64,000 nt of DNA, from assembly GCA_000349905.1 (NCBI GenBank), contig KB722759.1, positions 461,467-525,466 on the forward strand, written 5' to 3'. The stretch comes from Volvariella volvacea V23. Taxonomy: Eukaryota; Basidiomycota; Agaricomycetes; Agaricales; Pluteaceae. Below are positions 12,501 to 23,116 of the stretch, in pieces. The translations under genes were made by a program, and so were the position numbers. The notes below the pieces were generated by a model. It was given only the letters and a program-made list of their open reading frames with translations, was not told the origin of the DNA and did no database searches. The stretch's first letter is position 1, and the number at the start of each line of letters is the position of its first letter.

Positions 12501-13554
12501 CCTTTCACTGAGAATTAGTGTACATCGTGTGATCAATTCCTTTTAAGCCCTGCACAGCTACCAGTTGGACAGCATGTTGGCTGTTAATTTTATTCATTTG
12601 TCATATCATCTGGTCTTCTCCTGTTTCTATGTCACAAATAAGCTCAGCACACCTGATACCCCATTCTTCAACATCTGACATAAACTCTAATAGGAGACAC
12701 AATTAGGTTTGATGCAGATGGCCAATACTACCACTCTAAACTCACATCAAACATTCTAAACCTGTGAATGTGCCATATATTGATGTTTTGTTATTCAATG
12801 AGCTCCTGGTCCCTTCATTTTTCCTCATTCTATAACTTTCTACCCCACTATACACCTTAATTGGTACTTGATTTCCTTTTCTCAGCATGGTTGTTCCCTT
12901 CATTCTCCTGGCTTATTGAACATTGAAATCTCGAGATGAGGGTTGGTGTCTTACTATATTATTGTGTAAAGTACCTTTTTGTATTTGTGTTATCTTCCAT
13001 CTTGCAAGCTGCCAAGGGTGATTTTAAGCATTGGCTCTCACAGTAGCAATGGTGGTTATTTCCTGCTCTTTGCTTATTCACAGAGAAGTAAGGAGACCAG
13101 CAGGGTGTGAATTTAACACATAGAACGTTTACTGGGGGAAGGGGGATGGAAGGCTTAAACAATGGAGATTTGGGATTATTTAGGAATTAGTGGAGTGTAA
13201 ATGTTCTTTTAAAAATCTCAAACTCTTATTCTCACCTTGACTTTTGGTAGTGAAAACCATTGCTAATTACTTTTAGTTGGTTCAACATATCAGATGTTTC
13301 TGATTATGTCTTGGATATTCAACCATGCGTAATGCTGCTTAGAGTAAAGCATCTACTTGTCAGGGCCGATTCTGAAGAAAAATCAGATCTTGATCATACA
13401 TGAGGGATTGTTACTAAGTCTATTGCAATAGATGAAAGGCTATTGACCTTTTAGCATAGTTTTTGTGGGTGAGTCGATGACTTTACTTTGCGAACTAACA
13501 AATCTCAAGTTTTATATCTTCATTGGATAAGCTAACCCCTAAAACCAGACATGC

Positions 13555-13624
13555 ATGTCAAAACCCATTCAAGTTGGTACCTACTACTCAGAAACGGACA
13601 CTACATATGCATTGCAGATGAGGG
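13555..13624. repeat. Diverged 70-bp flank repeat (with 19118-19181 and 21308-21377)
   Basis: Three stretches share CATTCAA..., then a CCACTA-like core, then CATTGCAGATG. Two lie about 350-430 bp past the stop codons of intact membrane genes (19534 and 21736); the third lies about 1.2 kb past copy 3, with the assembly gap between. They suggest co-duplicated 3' flanks. Confidence 0.5.
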
Positions 13625-14360
13625 ATCAGAAGCATATATGACCTGAAGGACAAATAAGGAAACTTATAAGGAGGACATCAAAAGACAACCAATGGATAAA
13701 AAAATATAACAAGTAATCAAAAAGAAGGAAAGGAATAGACAAAACACTGTTATGCATGACATGTATCTATAGGGTCAACTTTAATTGCTTAGTATAAAAA
13801 TGCATCATGAAATAATAATTAAGACTAGACTAAATATTTTTCTAAGTGTTGAAATTAGAATTGTATTGTGTTGATAGTAACAAAAATCTTGGAAACTTGG
13901 AAACAATATAGAGTAGAATGATAAATATTATCTATAAAAGAAAGCTTTGAAAAAGGAGCATTAGAAGAGGTTCTAGCAATATTCTTCTATTTTTCAGAAT
14001 AAAAAGAAAATAAAAGAAGGTCAAATATAGAGCTTACTAAGATATTTGATAGTATTTGATGTATATGGTGAAGATGAGAGAATTTTATATTACATTTTCA
14101 ACAAAACATGTTGAATGATGCAACATACTCAATATGGCCCCTTAGTAGAAAGAGAAATGGTGGGCGGCACTTGTTACTCCTCTGTGCACATGGTTCCAAG
14201 GTGGACCTACCAGACCCCTTTTCCTACTTTGGCTGGAGAGGGCGCAACGAGCGAACGCCAGCTAAAAAGACCACTGCTGCTTAAAGAGCTACACTAGAGT
14301 TACAAGCTTATCTGATACACACTACTACCAACGGGTTGTCACGGTTTTCCATGTTTGGTC

Positions 14361-14460
14361 NNNNNNNNNNNNNNNNNNNNNNNNNNNNNNNNNNNNNNNN
14401 NNNNNNNNNNNNNNNNNNNNNNNNNNNNNNNNNNNNNNNNNNNNNNNNNNNNNNNNNNNN
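14361..14460. other. Assembly gap (100 N)
   Basis: Exactly 100 N, probably a default gap size. The left flank reads ACGGGTTGTCACGG and the right flank GTTGGTCGGTTGTTCCG. The gap ends the transposon-rich block, and 14461-14784 holds no gene I can support. Confidence 0.95.
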
Positions 14461-15136
14461 TGCAAGATCCCTTGTTGGTCGGTTGTTCCGTAACACGGGT
14501 TTGGTCACTATCTAACCTTACCCTAAAAAAAAACCCTAAAATGAACAACAGGAAGTGTCCAACCTTTTTAAGGTCCGATTAACTCTCTGGGAGCATATTG
14601 TGTTGTGTGGATGTATAGCCTTCACTGTACCTCTTTATGTTCTGCATCTTACAACGCATGCAAAGGCTAAATGAGTATCCAGATGAGCATCTATCCTGAT
14701 TCTGGCTAGCATTGGACATCATGTCTTGTGTAGCCTATATCAATGGCTAAATGTGGTGGTAGGGGCTCAGAAGTGAGGAATAAAATTTGATCATTTGATG
14801 TTTTTATATGCAAAGTTGGAAAGATCACAGAGTGCAAAAAAGGCAAGGAATAGGATGATAACACATGCTATAATGTAGAGCAGTGCTGCAACCCAAGTCA
14901 CCAAAAACCCAAAAAATTCACCAATAAAATTGGCACTATCTAGGTCTCCAATAAGACACCATGAAAGTGGTATAAAGGCAGTGTTACGACGGGTAGAAAC
15001 CGTCAAATCAGCTTGTGTGTTCTCGGACTATTGTCTCGCTCTCGAACTTTCTATCAGGACTCAGTTTCATTTCGGGCAGTTACAACTGTTTTCAGTAACT
15101 ACAATAGCTTTCCTCCATATAGTAATATACGCGCGT

Positions 15137-15211
15137 ATAGCTTACGCGTCCATAGCTTGCGCATCTATAGCTTACGTGTTCACAGACCACGCATCCATAG
15201 CTTACGCGTAC
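15137..15211 (+). repeat. Five 15-bp tandem units in LTR A
   Basis: The units start at 15137, 15152, 15167, 15182 and 15197, with consensus ATAGCTTACGCGTCC; the fourth unit is the most diverged (ACAGACCACGCATCC). They lie about 50 bp before the TATA box, where a retroelement enhancer would sit. Several units contain ACGCGT, the core bound by MBF-type cell-cycle factors in other fungi. Confidence 0.85.
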
Positions 15212-15258
15212 ATATGACTCGAACATTCCATTTCCTTCTTAGTCAAGCACTTAAACAG

Positions 15259-15266
15259 TATAAATA
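15259..15266 (+). promoter_or_regulatory. TATA box of LTR A
   Basis: TATAAATA within CAGTATAAATACCTCTC, conserved exactly in LTR B. It lies after the 15-bp tandem units and marks the likely U3/R boundary. Confidence 0.65.
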
Positions 15267-15754
15267 CCTCTCTTCTTTAGCGTAAAACTCTAGCTTGACC
15301 TTCTGTTTCTTCCCTTGTATCTCCTGGTACTCTCTCAAGTACCAATAATAATAATAATCTCGACTCGCCTCATTAACGCCTTTGATGGAACTTCGACTCA
15401 GCGAATGCTGGCCTTATCCATTCTCGTCATCTTACTCGTTCTCAACGAAGGCGCTAAGACCGCCAACGTCATAATCCTACGACACGTTAAGGAAGAGTCG
15501 CCGTAACAGGCAGAAGCGATGGTGAGAACAAGAGAGGATGTCCGCTAGAGCCAATGTTCTATGGTGGTCAAAAATGGCAAATTCCAGCCAATAAGGTGGT
15601 GTTACGACGGGTAGAAACCGTCAAATCAGCTTGTGTGTTCTCGGACTATCGTCTTGCTCTCGAACTTTCTATCAGGACTCAGTCTCATTTCGAGTAGTTA
15701 CAACCGTTTTCAGTAACTACAATAGCCTTCCTCCATGTAGTAATATACGCGCGT

Positions 15755-15829
15755 ATAGCTTACGCGTCCATAGCTTACGCGTTCATAGCTTATGTGTCCA
15801 CAAACCACGCATCCATAGCTTACGCGTAC
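15755..15829 (+). repeat. Five 15-bp tandem units in LTR B
   Basis: The units start at 15755, 15770, 15785, 15800 and 15815 and match those of LTR A one for one, including the odd fourth unit (ACAAACCACGCATCC). The array was therefore present in the parent element. Confidence 0.85.
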
Positions 15830-15876
15830 ATATGACTCGAACACCCCATTTCCTTCTTAGTCAAGCACTTAAACAG

Positions 15877-15884
15877 TATAAATA
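15877..15884 (+). promoter_or_regulatory. TATA box of LTR B
   Basis: TATAAATA in the same context and spacing as in LTR A. Confidence 0.65.
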
Positions 15885-17182
15885 CCTCTCTTCTTTAGCG
15901 TAAAACTCCAGCTTGACCTTCTGTTCTTTCTCTTACATCTATCTCGTACTTCGCTGTGCGAATCATATCTCGACTTACCTTATTAACGCCTTTGACAGAT
16001 AACCGACTCAACGCTTTGTTGGCCCCAATCATCCTCGTCATCTTACTCGTCTATAAGTCAAGTGTGCTCCCACATATTTGAATTACGGATCGACGCATTA
16101 AGGTAACGTCGTCGTAACAGGTGAATTGCCTCAAAGATGACATTTATCATGGAAGCACAGTAGTATGCAACCTGGAGTTGATCAATGTCCAACCAAGCAG
16201 TGTAAAACAGGGGCATGCTTGTTCATCTGTGTTCCAATGAGTTGTTTTTATTAACCATCCTGAGGAGTGGATTGAAGAAAACTGTTATAGGCTTTTTGAT
16301 TATGTTTTCCCATACCCTCTTCACCATACTGTCATTTTTCTCGCTCCTTGGAATAACTACCAGTGAGCTGACCACTTGTTCATTGGTGTCACTACTCTCT
16401 TTAACCAATGCCTACAATTGTTTGAATAATGATTCCTTCAACAGGTCTTCTGATCCATCAACCTAATTTCCCATCATGTCAAAGTAGATTGGGTAATTTA
16501 CATTCAGTGGCTTGTCCCACCATAGGAGGTATGTTATAAAATTCAAGACTGAAAACATAAGCATGACCAACTCAAGCTTGGTCAAAGTGAGACCTTTAAT
16601 ACAACATGCAATACATTGGGCCAAAAACCAGGACGTTTGGAGAACAGCGATAGATTTTGCGAGTATATCCCCTTTTCTATGGTTTGTGATTTCTTTCAGC
16701 CAGATAGTGGGAATACTCAATCCAGACGTGCTTGTAAATACTTCAAAGGTCCCATCTTCTTTTTTCATCATCAAGCCACCCATTTGTAGAAGGAATCCAT
16801 GTGTCCTGGTCCATTTTCACTCTTTTGCATATTAGTATGACGGCGCACACTTGTTCATAGACTCACCCACATTCCAGCTATGCCCTGCAATCTCCTCTGC
16901 CATGATTCTCTGCCTCAATTCCCACATGATCACGACTTTGGGTGCCAGCATTGCATACAACATCATTCAGACCTTCTGTCATGATTTCTTCGCTGATGAA
17001 TCATTTTGATCTGAGATGTTGTGGTGGATGGAAGTGTACATGCACAAGAAAATGATGCTGAGGCAACTGTACAAGATATTAAAGATGATACATCTCTTGT
17101 TTGGGTTGCATGTCCCTGCACTTACTGCAGCACTGATGACACATAGTGGACTGAGGATTAAACTGGCTGGAATGGAGACAGT

Positions 17183-17911
17183 TGTCAGAGCTTATAAGAG
17201 CCCTCAACATAAACGCTTGACATTCAAGCACCAACTAAGTATCTACACCAACACTCAGACACTCACCAAGCGTCTTCATTATTTCATTCCTCTTTTCCTT
17301 TTCCTTTTTTTCATGATATCCTTTTTACCATATCTTCAATACATAATACAAATTACCCCATCTCCCCCTTACACATTACCATTACCTACACACACCCACT
17401 CATCCATACTCTACACCCTCATCTACAATACCCATTCTCATTCTACCTGTCTCCACTTCCCACATATGGTATACCCTTTGTTCTTTATTGCATCTGATGA
17501 CTCAATCTTGTTCTAGATGAACATGTGTCGAGTCAGAAGATCAGTTATGACTTCATATGACTCCGTCCTCTTTCCACATTGACTGTGCATGACATGGGCT
17601 TACACATACATGCCAATCCAGCTTATGCGTCCCCTGGTCTGTGTGCTACACTCTTTGCTCAGGACTCCTACTTTCTTACTTTCATTCTTACCCCCCCACT
17701 TCTCTCCACCCAAGAGATTATATCCTTTTATTTACCTTTATTTATTTTCAAGTAGTATATATACCATACTGCTCTTGCCACCTATTCCCCAGCTTTAAAG
17801 ATTCTTTGCTTGGGAATAGGTAAGCAACTATGAGCTAGCCTCTTCACTTATCTTTTTACTTACCATTCTTCACTTGGGAATAGAATCTGAGTATTTGCTT
17901 TATCCCCAACA
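17183..17911. mobile_element. Probable third insertion in exon 1 of copy 3
   Basis: About 730 bp of unrelated, pyrimidine-rich sequence separates the exon 1 body (ending near 17182) from its N-terminal codons (resuming at 17912). The segment can be read as TGTCAG...CCAACA, giving TG..CA ends, but I see no clear target duplication. It may be another solo LTR or another kind of insertion. Confidence 0.45.
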
Positions 17912-18031
17912 ATGGTGGGAGAGGCAAGGGAGTGCACAAATGCAGCAAAGAACATACACACAAGGAACATGGTTAAGTTTGATGTGTTGTTCTGGCATTT
18001 TCATCCTTAAATTACTCTTCTCATATCTATC

Positions 18032-18046
18032 AATTTGGCGTCTATC
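18032..18046 (-). promoter_or_regulatory. Family promoter element, copy 3 (relic)
   Basis: CAATTTGGCGTCTATC on the plus strand, sense GATAGACGCCAAATTG, 62 bp before the copy 3 start codon. It is a diverged version of the element at copies 4, 6, 7 and 11. The rest of 17971-19533 holds no supported gene, apart from the flank repeat at 19118. Confidence 0.5.
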
Positions 18047-19117
18047 ACAAATTAATTCTTCCATTTTTGATGTGGCTCTACTGCAATTGATGTGGTCTGT
18101 CAACAGGTTTAATGCCGCATTTGGTACTCAATGAGTTATGTATTTGAAGGTTGCCCTTGCTTTGACACAAGGCATAAGCCCTGTATAACTAATATAGCCT
18201 CCAATTTGAGGTCAAGGCTTGATAGCATCCTGTGCCCATTGCTGTCTACCTCCATCTGCATCGCTATACCCCCAAGACCTATAGTGCATTCCTTCGAGAA
18301 GCAATGATACCGCCTTTATCCTCAAAACCCACTTGTCTGTGGTGACATTAACCAGTTTATATTAAGTTTCGAGAGGATACATGAAATCTTACACAGGTGC
18401 ATAAATGAAGACAAAAGCCATATCTGGGGTAAGCAGAAAGACTTACAAGAGATGGCTTGATCACATTGAGTAGGGTATTAGTACTATGAGTATCAATGTT
18501 TCTTTTCCCAGAGCGCTCATATCAGTCATATTGATCAGTGGGATCAAATGGTCACTTTTTTGGTATGTCCATACACACAACCCTATTAGGTTTGGAATGC
18601 GAATCTTTTAGTTGGCATGCAATAAGATGTGAAAATGGAAAAGAGTACCACAAAACTTGAGTTGATAAGTGTATCCAAATAATCTGTTGAGTTACATTTA
18701 ATCATTACATGCCCCTTCTGACCGAATTCTGTCACCATGTCTCTAAATCCCCTGGTGTAATGGCAAAAGACCAGATCGACCAGCACAAAATATAAATACG
18801 AGAGCTATGTGAGTGAATAAATACATGTCAGCGCACCTACTGTAGCTCTCCTTCTGTCATCCATCTCAATGCCAAAACTTCAGTTTCACGTAGTTGGGTT
18901 AACATCGCGGTTCAAAAGGGTCACTATGAACGTGAAGCCCTGACTTGATCTGGCGATAGCTCCCTGCGTAATTGGAGTAAACAAGGTCCTCAATGTCAGG
19001 CGATATGTTCTGGACTAATATTGTATGCATGAAGAGGGTTCATGGAAAGTAAACGGGCTCACCAGTTGGAAGCAGGACCTTTTAGATGTACGAGCAGTCT
19101 CTAGACATGGATTATAT

Positions 19118-19181
19118 GTGTTAAAGCCCATTCAATGTCAGATCCACTACCCAGGAACACATGTCATGTTCATTGCAGATG
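19118..19181. repeat. Diverged flank repeat, second copy
   Basis: CATTCAATGTCAGATCCACTA and then TTCATTGCAGATGG match 13555-13624 and 21308-21377. It lies about 350 bp past the stop of the membrane gene at 19534. Confidence 0.5.
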
Positions 19182-19533
19182 GTCCCGAGATGCCGTCAAG
19201 ATAATGGACTGAGGGTGGAGGTAAATTGGCAAAAAAGGAAACAGGTGGTGCGTACAGTATATAAGGTGAGACTGGTTCCTCAGACGATCTACGAACAGGC
19301 AGAGAAGTAAACTATCGAAAGACTCTCTCAAAACACGGGAGCAGACTGACAACTCGATGGTAAGCAATACTAAACAAAAGTGACAAATGGTATGAATGCA
19401 AAGCATCGAGCGAACGTGGGGTGAGGCCCATGGAGAGGTCGTGGTTTCAATGACCAATATTATGGGATATATAAATGATTAAACGTAAAAATGAGCATCG
19501 GGTTGGTACGCAGAGACACTTGCAATGCAAGGG

Positions 19534-20981
19534 TCAAATATGTGGAACGAATTCGGACCACCTGACATTTTCATAGGCCGAGTCAGGGAGATCACGCAGG
19601 GCGAGAAAAGCGAGAAAGAGGACGACGGTGCGTGCTGCAATATAGAAGGGGGAGCCGATGCGGATGGTCAAGAACCAGAGAAATTCGGCCAAATAATCGG
19701 GTAGCAGTGTGTCGTCCACAGATCCGAGCGCGACGAAAACAGGAGTGATAGTGAGGATAAGAGAGGATAATCTCCAAAGCCAGAGTTCTGTGGCTGTTGA
19801 AAATGGGAAATTCCAACCGACGAGATGGATTGCTCCAAAGACAACTCCGATCGCGGCAGCACATCGGTAGGTAAATTGGTGGTGTTCAGGGGATAGCCAA
19901 GCAGCATAGAATGGAGGGACGCTTGTTGCTCTTTTCCATCCATCCCCTTCCTCGTGCGTCATCTCGAGTAATGGTCCAAAAATAAGTCCAAATGACTTCA
20001 TTATCAAGTCATTCCAAACTGCCTTCGCCAGACCATTCGCTTCAATACTCTCTCGAACTCTTCTCAGTAAGCCGACTGCCTTTTCGCTACTCTCCTGACT
20101 CCGCTTCCCAGTTTCCATCTTCCTCAGTCTTCCATACCATGCCTCTTCCTCCCTCTCTTCCGGTCCGTCAACCCGCTTTCCCTCATGATCAAAGTATATC
20201 GGGTACTCCACATTCAACGGCTTGTCCCACCACAAAATATAGGTCATAATATTCAACGCTGCAAACGCCAAGGTGACCAACTCGAGCTCTGTCAAAACCA
20301 GGCCGTCGACGTGACGGGAGATGCATTGAATGACAAACCACGTAGTTTGGAGGACCACTATGGTTTTGGAGAGTACGTCCCCTTTCCCATGATCTTCGAT
20401 TTCCTTCCTCCTAATCAAAGGAACCTCAAAGCCCCTCAGCCCCGAGTTCGTCGTGATCGTTTCTGCGTGCCCATTCCACATCGCAACCTCATATCTCCCC
20501 TCTTCTACCTTGAGCATCAACCCGCCCATCTGGATAAAAAACCCATGAGCCCGTGTCCACTTTCGGGCTTTCTTCTGTCAGCGCTGTGTTGTGCACCGTC
20601 GAGGATAAGCTCACTTCTATTCATTGTCGCGATCTTTCCAGCCATGATCCTCTGCCTCAGCGCCCACATGATCACAATCTCTGGCGCCAACATCGCATAC
20701 AACATCGTTCGGATCTTCATCAACGTCTTCTTCGCCCACGAGTCATTCTGGTCTGGGATGTTGTGGTGGACAGAGATGTAGGTGCAGAGAAATATGACTC
20801 CAAGGCAGCTATACAGGATATCGAACACGGTCCGTCTTTTGCTTGGGTCGCATGTTCCCTCACTGAAAGCGGCAGTAATAACGCATAGAGGGCTGGGTAT
20901 CGTGCTGGCGGGAATGTCGATAGGAACTGGTGAAGCCAGCGAGCGCGCAAAGCCGGCTATAAACATGCCTGCGAGGAACAT
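19534..20981 (-). CDS. WWDKPLN-family multi-pass membrane protein, copy 4, intact
   Basis: Two exons: 20981-20615 and 20567-19534, with a 47-nt intron (GTGAGC..AAAG) in the phase used by its sisters; 466 aa. The N-terminus MFLAGMFIAGFARSLASP is a signal peptide or first helix. Conserved blocks follow: CDPSKRRTVFDILYS, CLGVIFLCTYISVHHNIPDQ, a helix to MWALRQRIM, WTRAHGFFIQMGGLML, KGD-LSK, a helix with QCISRHVDGL, TELELVTLAFAALN, WWDKPLNVEYPIYFD, a variable charged linker, then three or more helices and the end SAYENVRWSEFVPHI. I estimate 7-8 membrane segments. I know no assigned function for this family; no catalytic motif is evident. Confidence 0.88.
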
Positions 20982-21047
20982 AATGGGGGTCTCTCGTGTT
21001 GACGTTCGAAAGAACGAGGGATGCGTTGTACTCCGCTGGCGACTCTA

Positions 21048-21075
21048 GAATATATCCATCGATTTGGCGCTTATC
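21048..21075 (-). promoter_or_regulatory. Promoter element and TATA box of copy 4
   Basis: Plus-strand GATTTGGCGCTTATC (21061-21075), sense GATAAGCGCCAAATC, followed by sense GGATATATTC (21057-21048). The element sits 80 bp before the ATG at 20981. Very similar sequence precedes copies 6, 7 and 11. Confidence 0.6.
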
Positions 21076-21307
21076 GAGAGTCAATTCATTCATAGCCCTT
21101 CCGTCTAAAATTAGCACACTTGCACCATTTTGTATTCAATCGAACGGATCGGTTTTGTCGTCCCTTCAAGCTAATTTTCTCATCAAATTTGGCACCCCTA
21201 TCCGGGGTTCAGCACTCCTAGGATCGTGTGATGAGGGGTCATAGGAGAACAACTGGCCTACTGGTTCGAAAAGTGGTCTTCTCGTATTCCCTGAACACTT
21301 TGATGCA

Positions 21308-21377
21308 TGTTGAAGTCTATTCAAATTCCGGACCCACTATCCATGAATACGGATTTGGTGCGCATTGCAGACGAGGT
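21308..21377. repeat. Diverged flank repeat, third copy
   Basis: CTATTCAAATTCCGGACCCACTA... then GCGCATTGCAGACGAGG, related to 13555-13624 and 19118-19181, about 360-430 bp past the stop of the gene at 21736. Confidence 0.5.
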
Positions 21378-21735
21378 ATTCGTGATTGATAGGGTGAACA
21401 TATTTGAATGATTGGCGTACAGAAGCTAAAATTCAATTAGTCCATCGGGAGATCTACAAACGGACGAAGAAATTATACATCCAAAGGGTATAGAAGCACA
21501 ATTAGCAGGTTTACATGCGGAGCAGTTGTGAAAAACAGTTGGGCAAATAAGGAGTAGTGGTTGGAGTTTGCGAAGGACATGACACATATGGAGATGAAAT
21601 GATAGAAAGTGAAGGGGTTAAGTAATTGGTACAACAACAGGCAGACAAAGAGAAGAAAGGACGGATTTAAACGCACGCAAAGGTCAAGAGAACCCGTAAA
21701 CCAGTGAAACTTGTAGATGGAAGTGGAGTAGACGC

Positions 21736-23116
21736 TTATATATGCGGGATAAAGTTCGACCACCTGACATTTTTGTATGCCGATTCGGGGAGATCGCGCA
21801 GAGCAAAGAAGGCAAGGAAAAGAACGATAACTCGCGCCGCAACGTAGAGTGGGGTCCCAATGTAAGCGATCAAAAAGCCAAGGAGCTCATCAAAGGTGTT
21901 GGTAGTATATGGGTCCCCAAAGAAGCGCCATGAGAGCGGAATGAAAACAGGGATGATGGTAAGGACAAGGGAAGAAGACCTCCAGAGCCATAGCTCGGTT
22001 GTCGTCGAGAATGGGAAATTCCAACCGATGAGGTGGATTGCCCCAAAGACAATTCCGATCACGGAGGCGCAGATGTAGGCGAATTGATGTTGTTCCCCAC
22101 TCAGCATCCCAGCGTAGAAAGGGTGGACACTAGTCAACCTGTACTCTGACGAGTTCTCGACATTGGTCATCTGGAGAAGCGGTCCGAAAATAAGTGACAA
22201 CGCCTTCCTGACCAATTTCATCACTACACTGCCCTCAGCGCTTTCGTCCTTGGGGCTCTCTTGACTCCCATTCCCTGCCACCAAGTACCGCAATTGTTTA
22301 TACCACGCCTCTTCCTTCCTTTCTTCTGGTCCATCAACACGATTTCCGTTTAGATCGAAATATATCGGATACTGCACGTTCAAAGGCTTGTCCCACCACA
22401 AGATGTATGTCATCACGTTCAACGCAGCGAATGCGAGCGTGACCAGCTCGAGCTCCGTCAAAACGAGACCCTGTATACGACGAGCGATACATTGAGCGAT
22501 AAACCAGGATGTTTGGAGGACGACAATAAGTTTTGTAAGTGGGTCCCCTTTTCCGCGATCAAGAATTTCTTTTTCCCGAATGACAGGGACGTTTAACCCA
22601 AGAGTGTGGGTGACGACCGCAAACGTTCCATCCTCCCTTTTCAGCATTAGTCCGCCCATTTGAAGAAAGAACCCGTGCGTTCTGGTCCAATTGTGCTCTT
22701 TATTCATGTTAGAAGGATGAGGCGCTCTCATTTATAGGCTTACCTCTGTTCCACCTATGCCCCGCAATCTCTGCTGCCATGATTCTCTGCCTCAGCGCCC
22801 ACATGATCACTACCTCCGGTGCCAGCATCGCATAAATCATTGTCTGGACTTTGAAAATCGTCTTCTTTACCCACAAATCATTCTGATCCGGGATGTTGTG
22901 GTGGATAGCGATGTACGTGCAGAGGAATATGACCCCAAGGCAACTATAGAGGATGTCGAATACGGTGCGCCTCTTATTGGGATCACAAGTGCCCGCACTT
23001 ATCGCAGCAGTGACGACGCAAAGCGGGCTGGGGATTGAGCTGGCCGGAATGTCGACGGGGACAGGGGAAGCTAACGATCGCGCAGTGGCAGCGAGGAATA
23101 GACCTGCGAGCAGCAT
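21736..23116 (-). CDS. WWDKPLN-family multi-pass membrane protein, copy 5, intact
   Basis: Exon 1 is 23116-22744 (373 nt) and exon 2 is 22697-21736, with a 46-nt intron (GTAAGC..AAAG); 444 aa. The start at MLLAGLFLAATARSLASP is chosen because it aligns with its sisters; an upstream in-frame ATG (23248) would add 44 unconserved residues. All family blocks are present: CDPNKRRTVFDILYS, WTRTHGFFLQMGGLML, LTELELVTLAFAALN, WWDKPLNVQYPIYFD, the VFGAIHLIGWNFPF helix and the end SAYKNVRWSNFIPHI. It is divergently arranged with A-T-R gene 2, 1.0 kb start to start. No TTTGGCGC element is seen upstream. Confidence 0.88.

Larger units (their letters stand above)
9300..14360. repeat. AT-rich, CpG-poor block of transposon debris
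   Basis: About 5 kb without any supportable gene. By eye CpG is rare and TpG/CpA common compared with the flanking gene regions, which fits old cytosine methylation of transposons. Reading frames are short and broken. Two recognisable pieces are listed separately: a Gag-like relic and a repeat shared with the 46-kb region. Confidence 0.6.
14982..15508 (+). mobile_element. Solo LTR A (527 bp) inserted in copy 3
   Basis: The element begins TGTTACGACGG and ends CGCCGTAACA, giving TG..CA ends that form a short inverted repeat. It is flanked by the 5-bp target duplication GGCAG (14977-14981 and 15509-15513). It has no internal coding sequence, so it is a solo LTR left by recombination. The orientation is taken from its TATA box at 15259-15266. 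The small reading frames inside it are not genes. Confidence 0.9.
15600..16119 (+). mobile_element. Solo LTR B (520 bp) inserted in copy 3
   Basis: Same family as LTR A, beginning TGTTACGACGG and ending CGTCGTAACA (10-bp terminal inverted repeat). The flanks are GGTGG (15595-15599) and GGTGA (16120-16124), a 5-bp target duplication with one mismatch. The uninterrupted host sequence can be read across it (AATAAGGTGAATTGCC, as in sister genes). Only 91 bp of host sequence separate it from LTR A. The two LTRs differ at many positions, so they are not the pair from a single insertion. Confidence 0.9.
14785..17970 (-). pseudogene. WWDKPLN-family membrane protein, copy 3, broken by insertions
   Basis: Segments in minus-strand order are: N-terminus 17970-17912 (MFLVCMFFAAFVHSLASP), exon 1 remainder 17182-16870 (CLGI-like segment, MWELRQRIM), exon 2 from about 16830 to 16125 (QMGGLMMKKEDG, WWDKPLNVNYPIYFD, then stops and shifts), 15599-15514, and the C-terminal end 14981-14785 (FLAFFALCDLSNFAYKN). 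Two solo LTRs split exon 2 and a probable third insertion splits exon 1. Many transitions, mostly of the CpG-to-TpG/CpA type, and several stops show that the gene has been dead for long. Confidence 0.85.

Noticed and set aside
14521..14545. CCCTAAAAAAAAACCCTAAA, telomere-like
   Set aside because: Only two CCCTAA-like units with an A run between; not a telomere or clear interstitial array.
15013..15285. Open frame with repeating SLRVH pentapeptides (also 15631-15903)
   Set aside because: It is a reading of the 15-bp tandem array inside the solo LTRs, not a protein gene.
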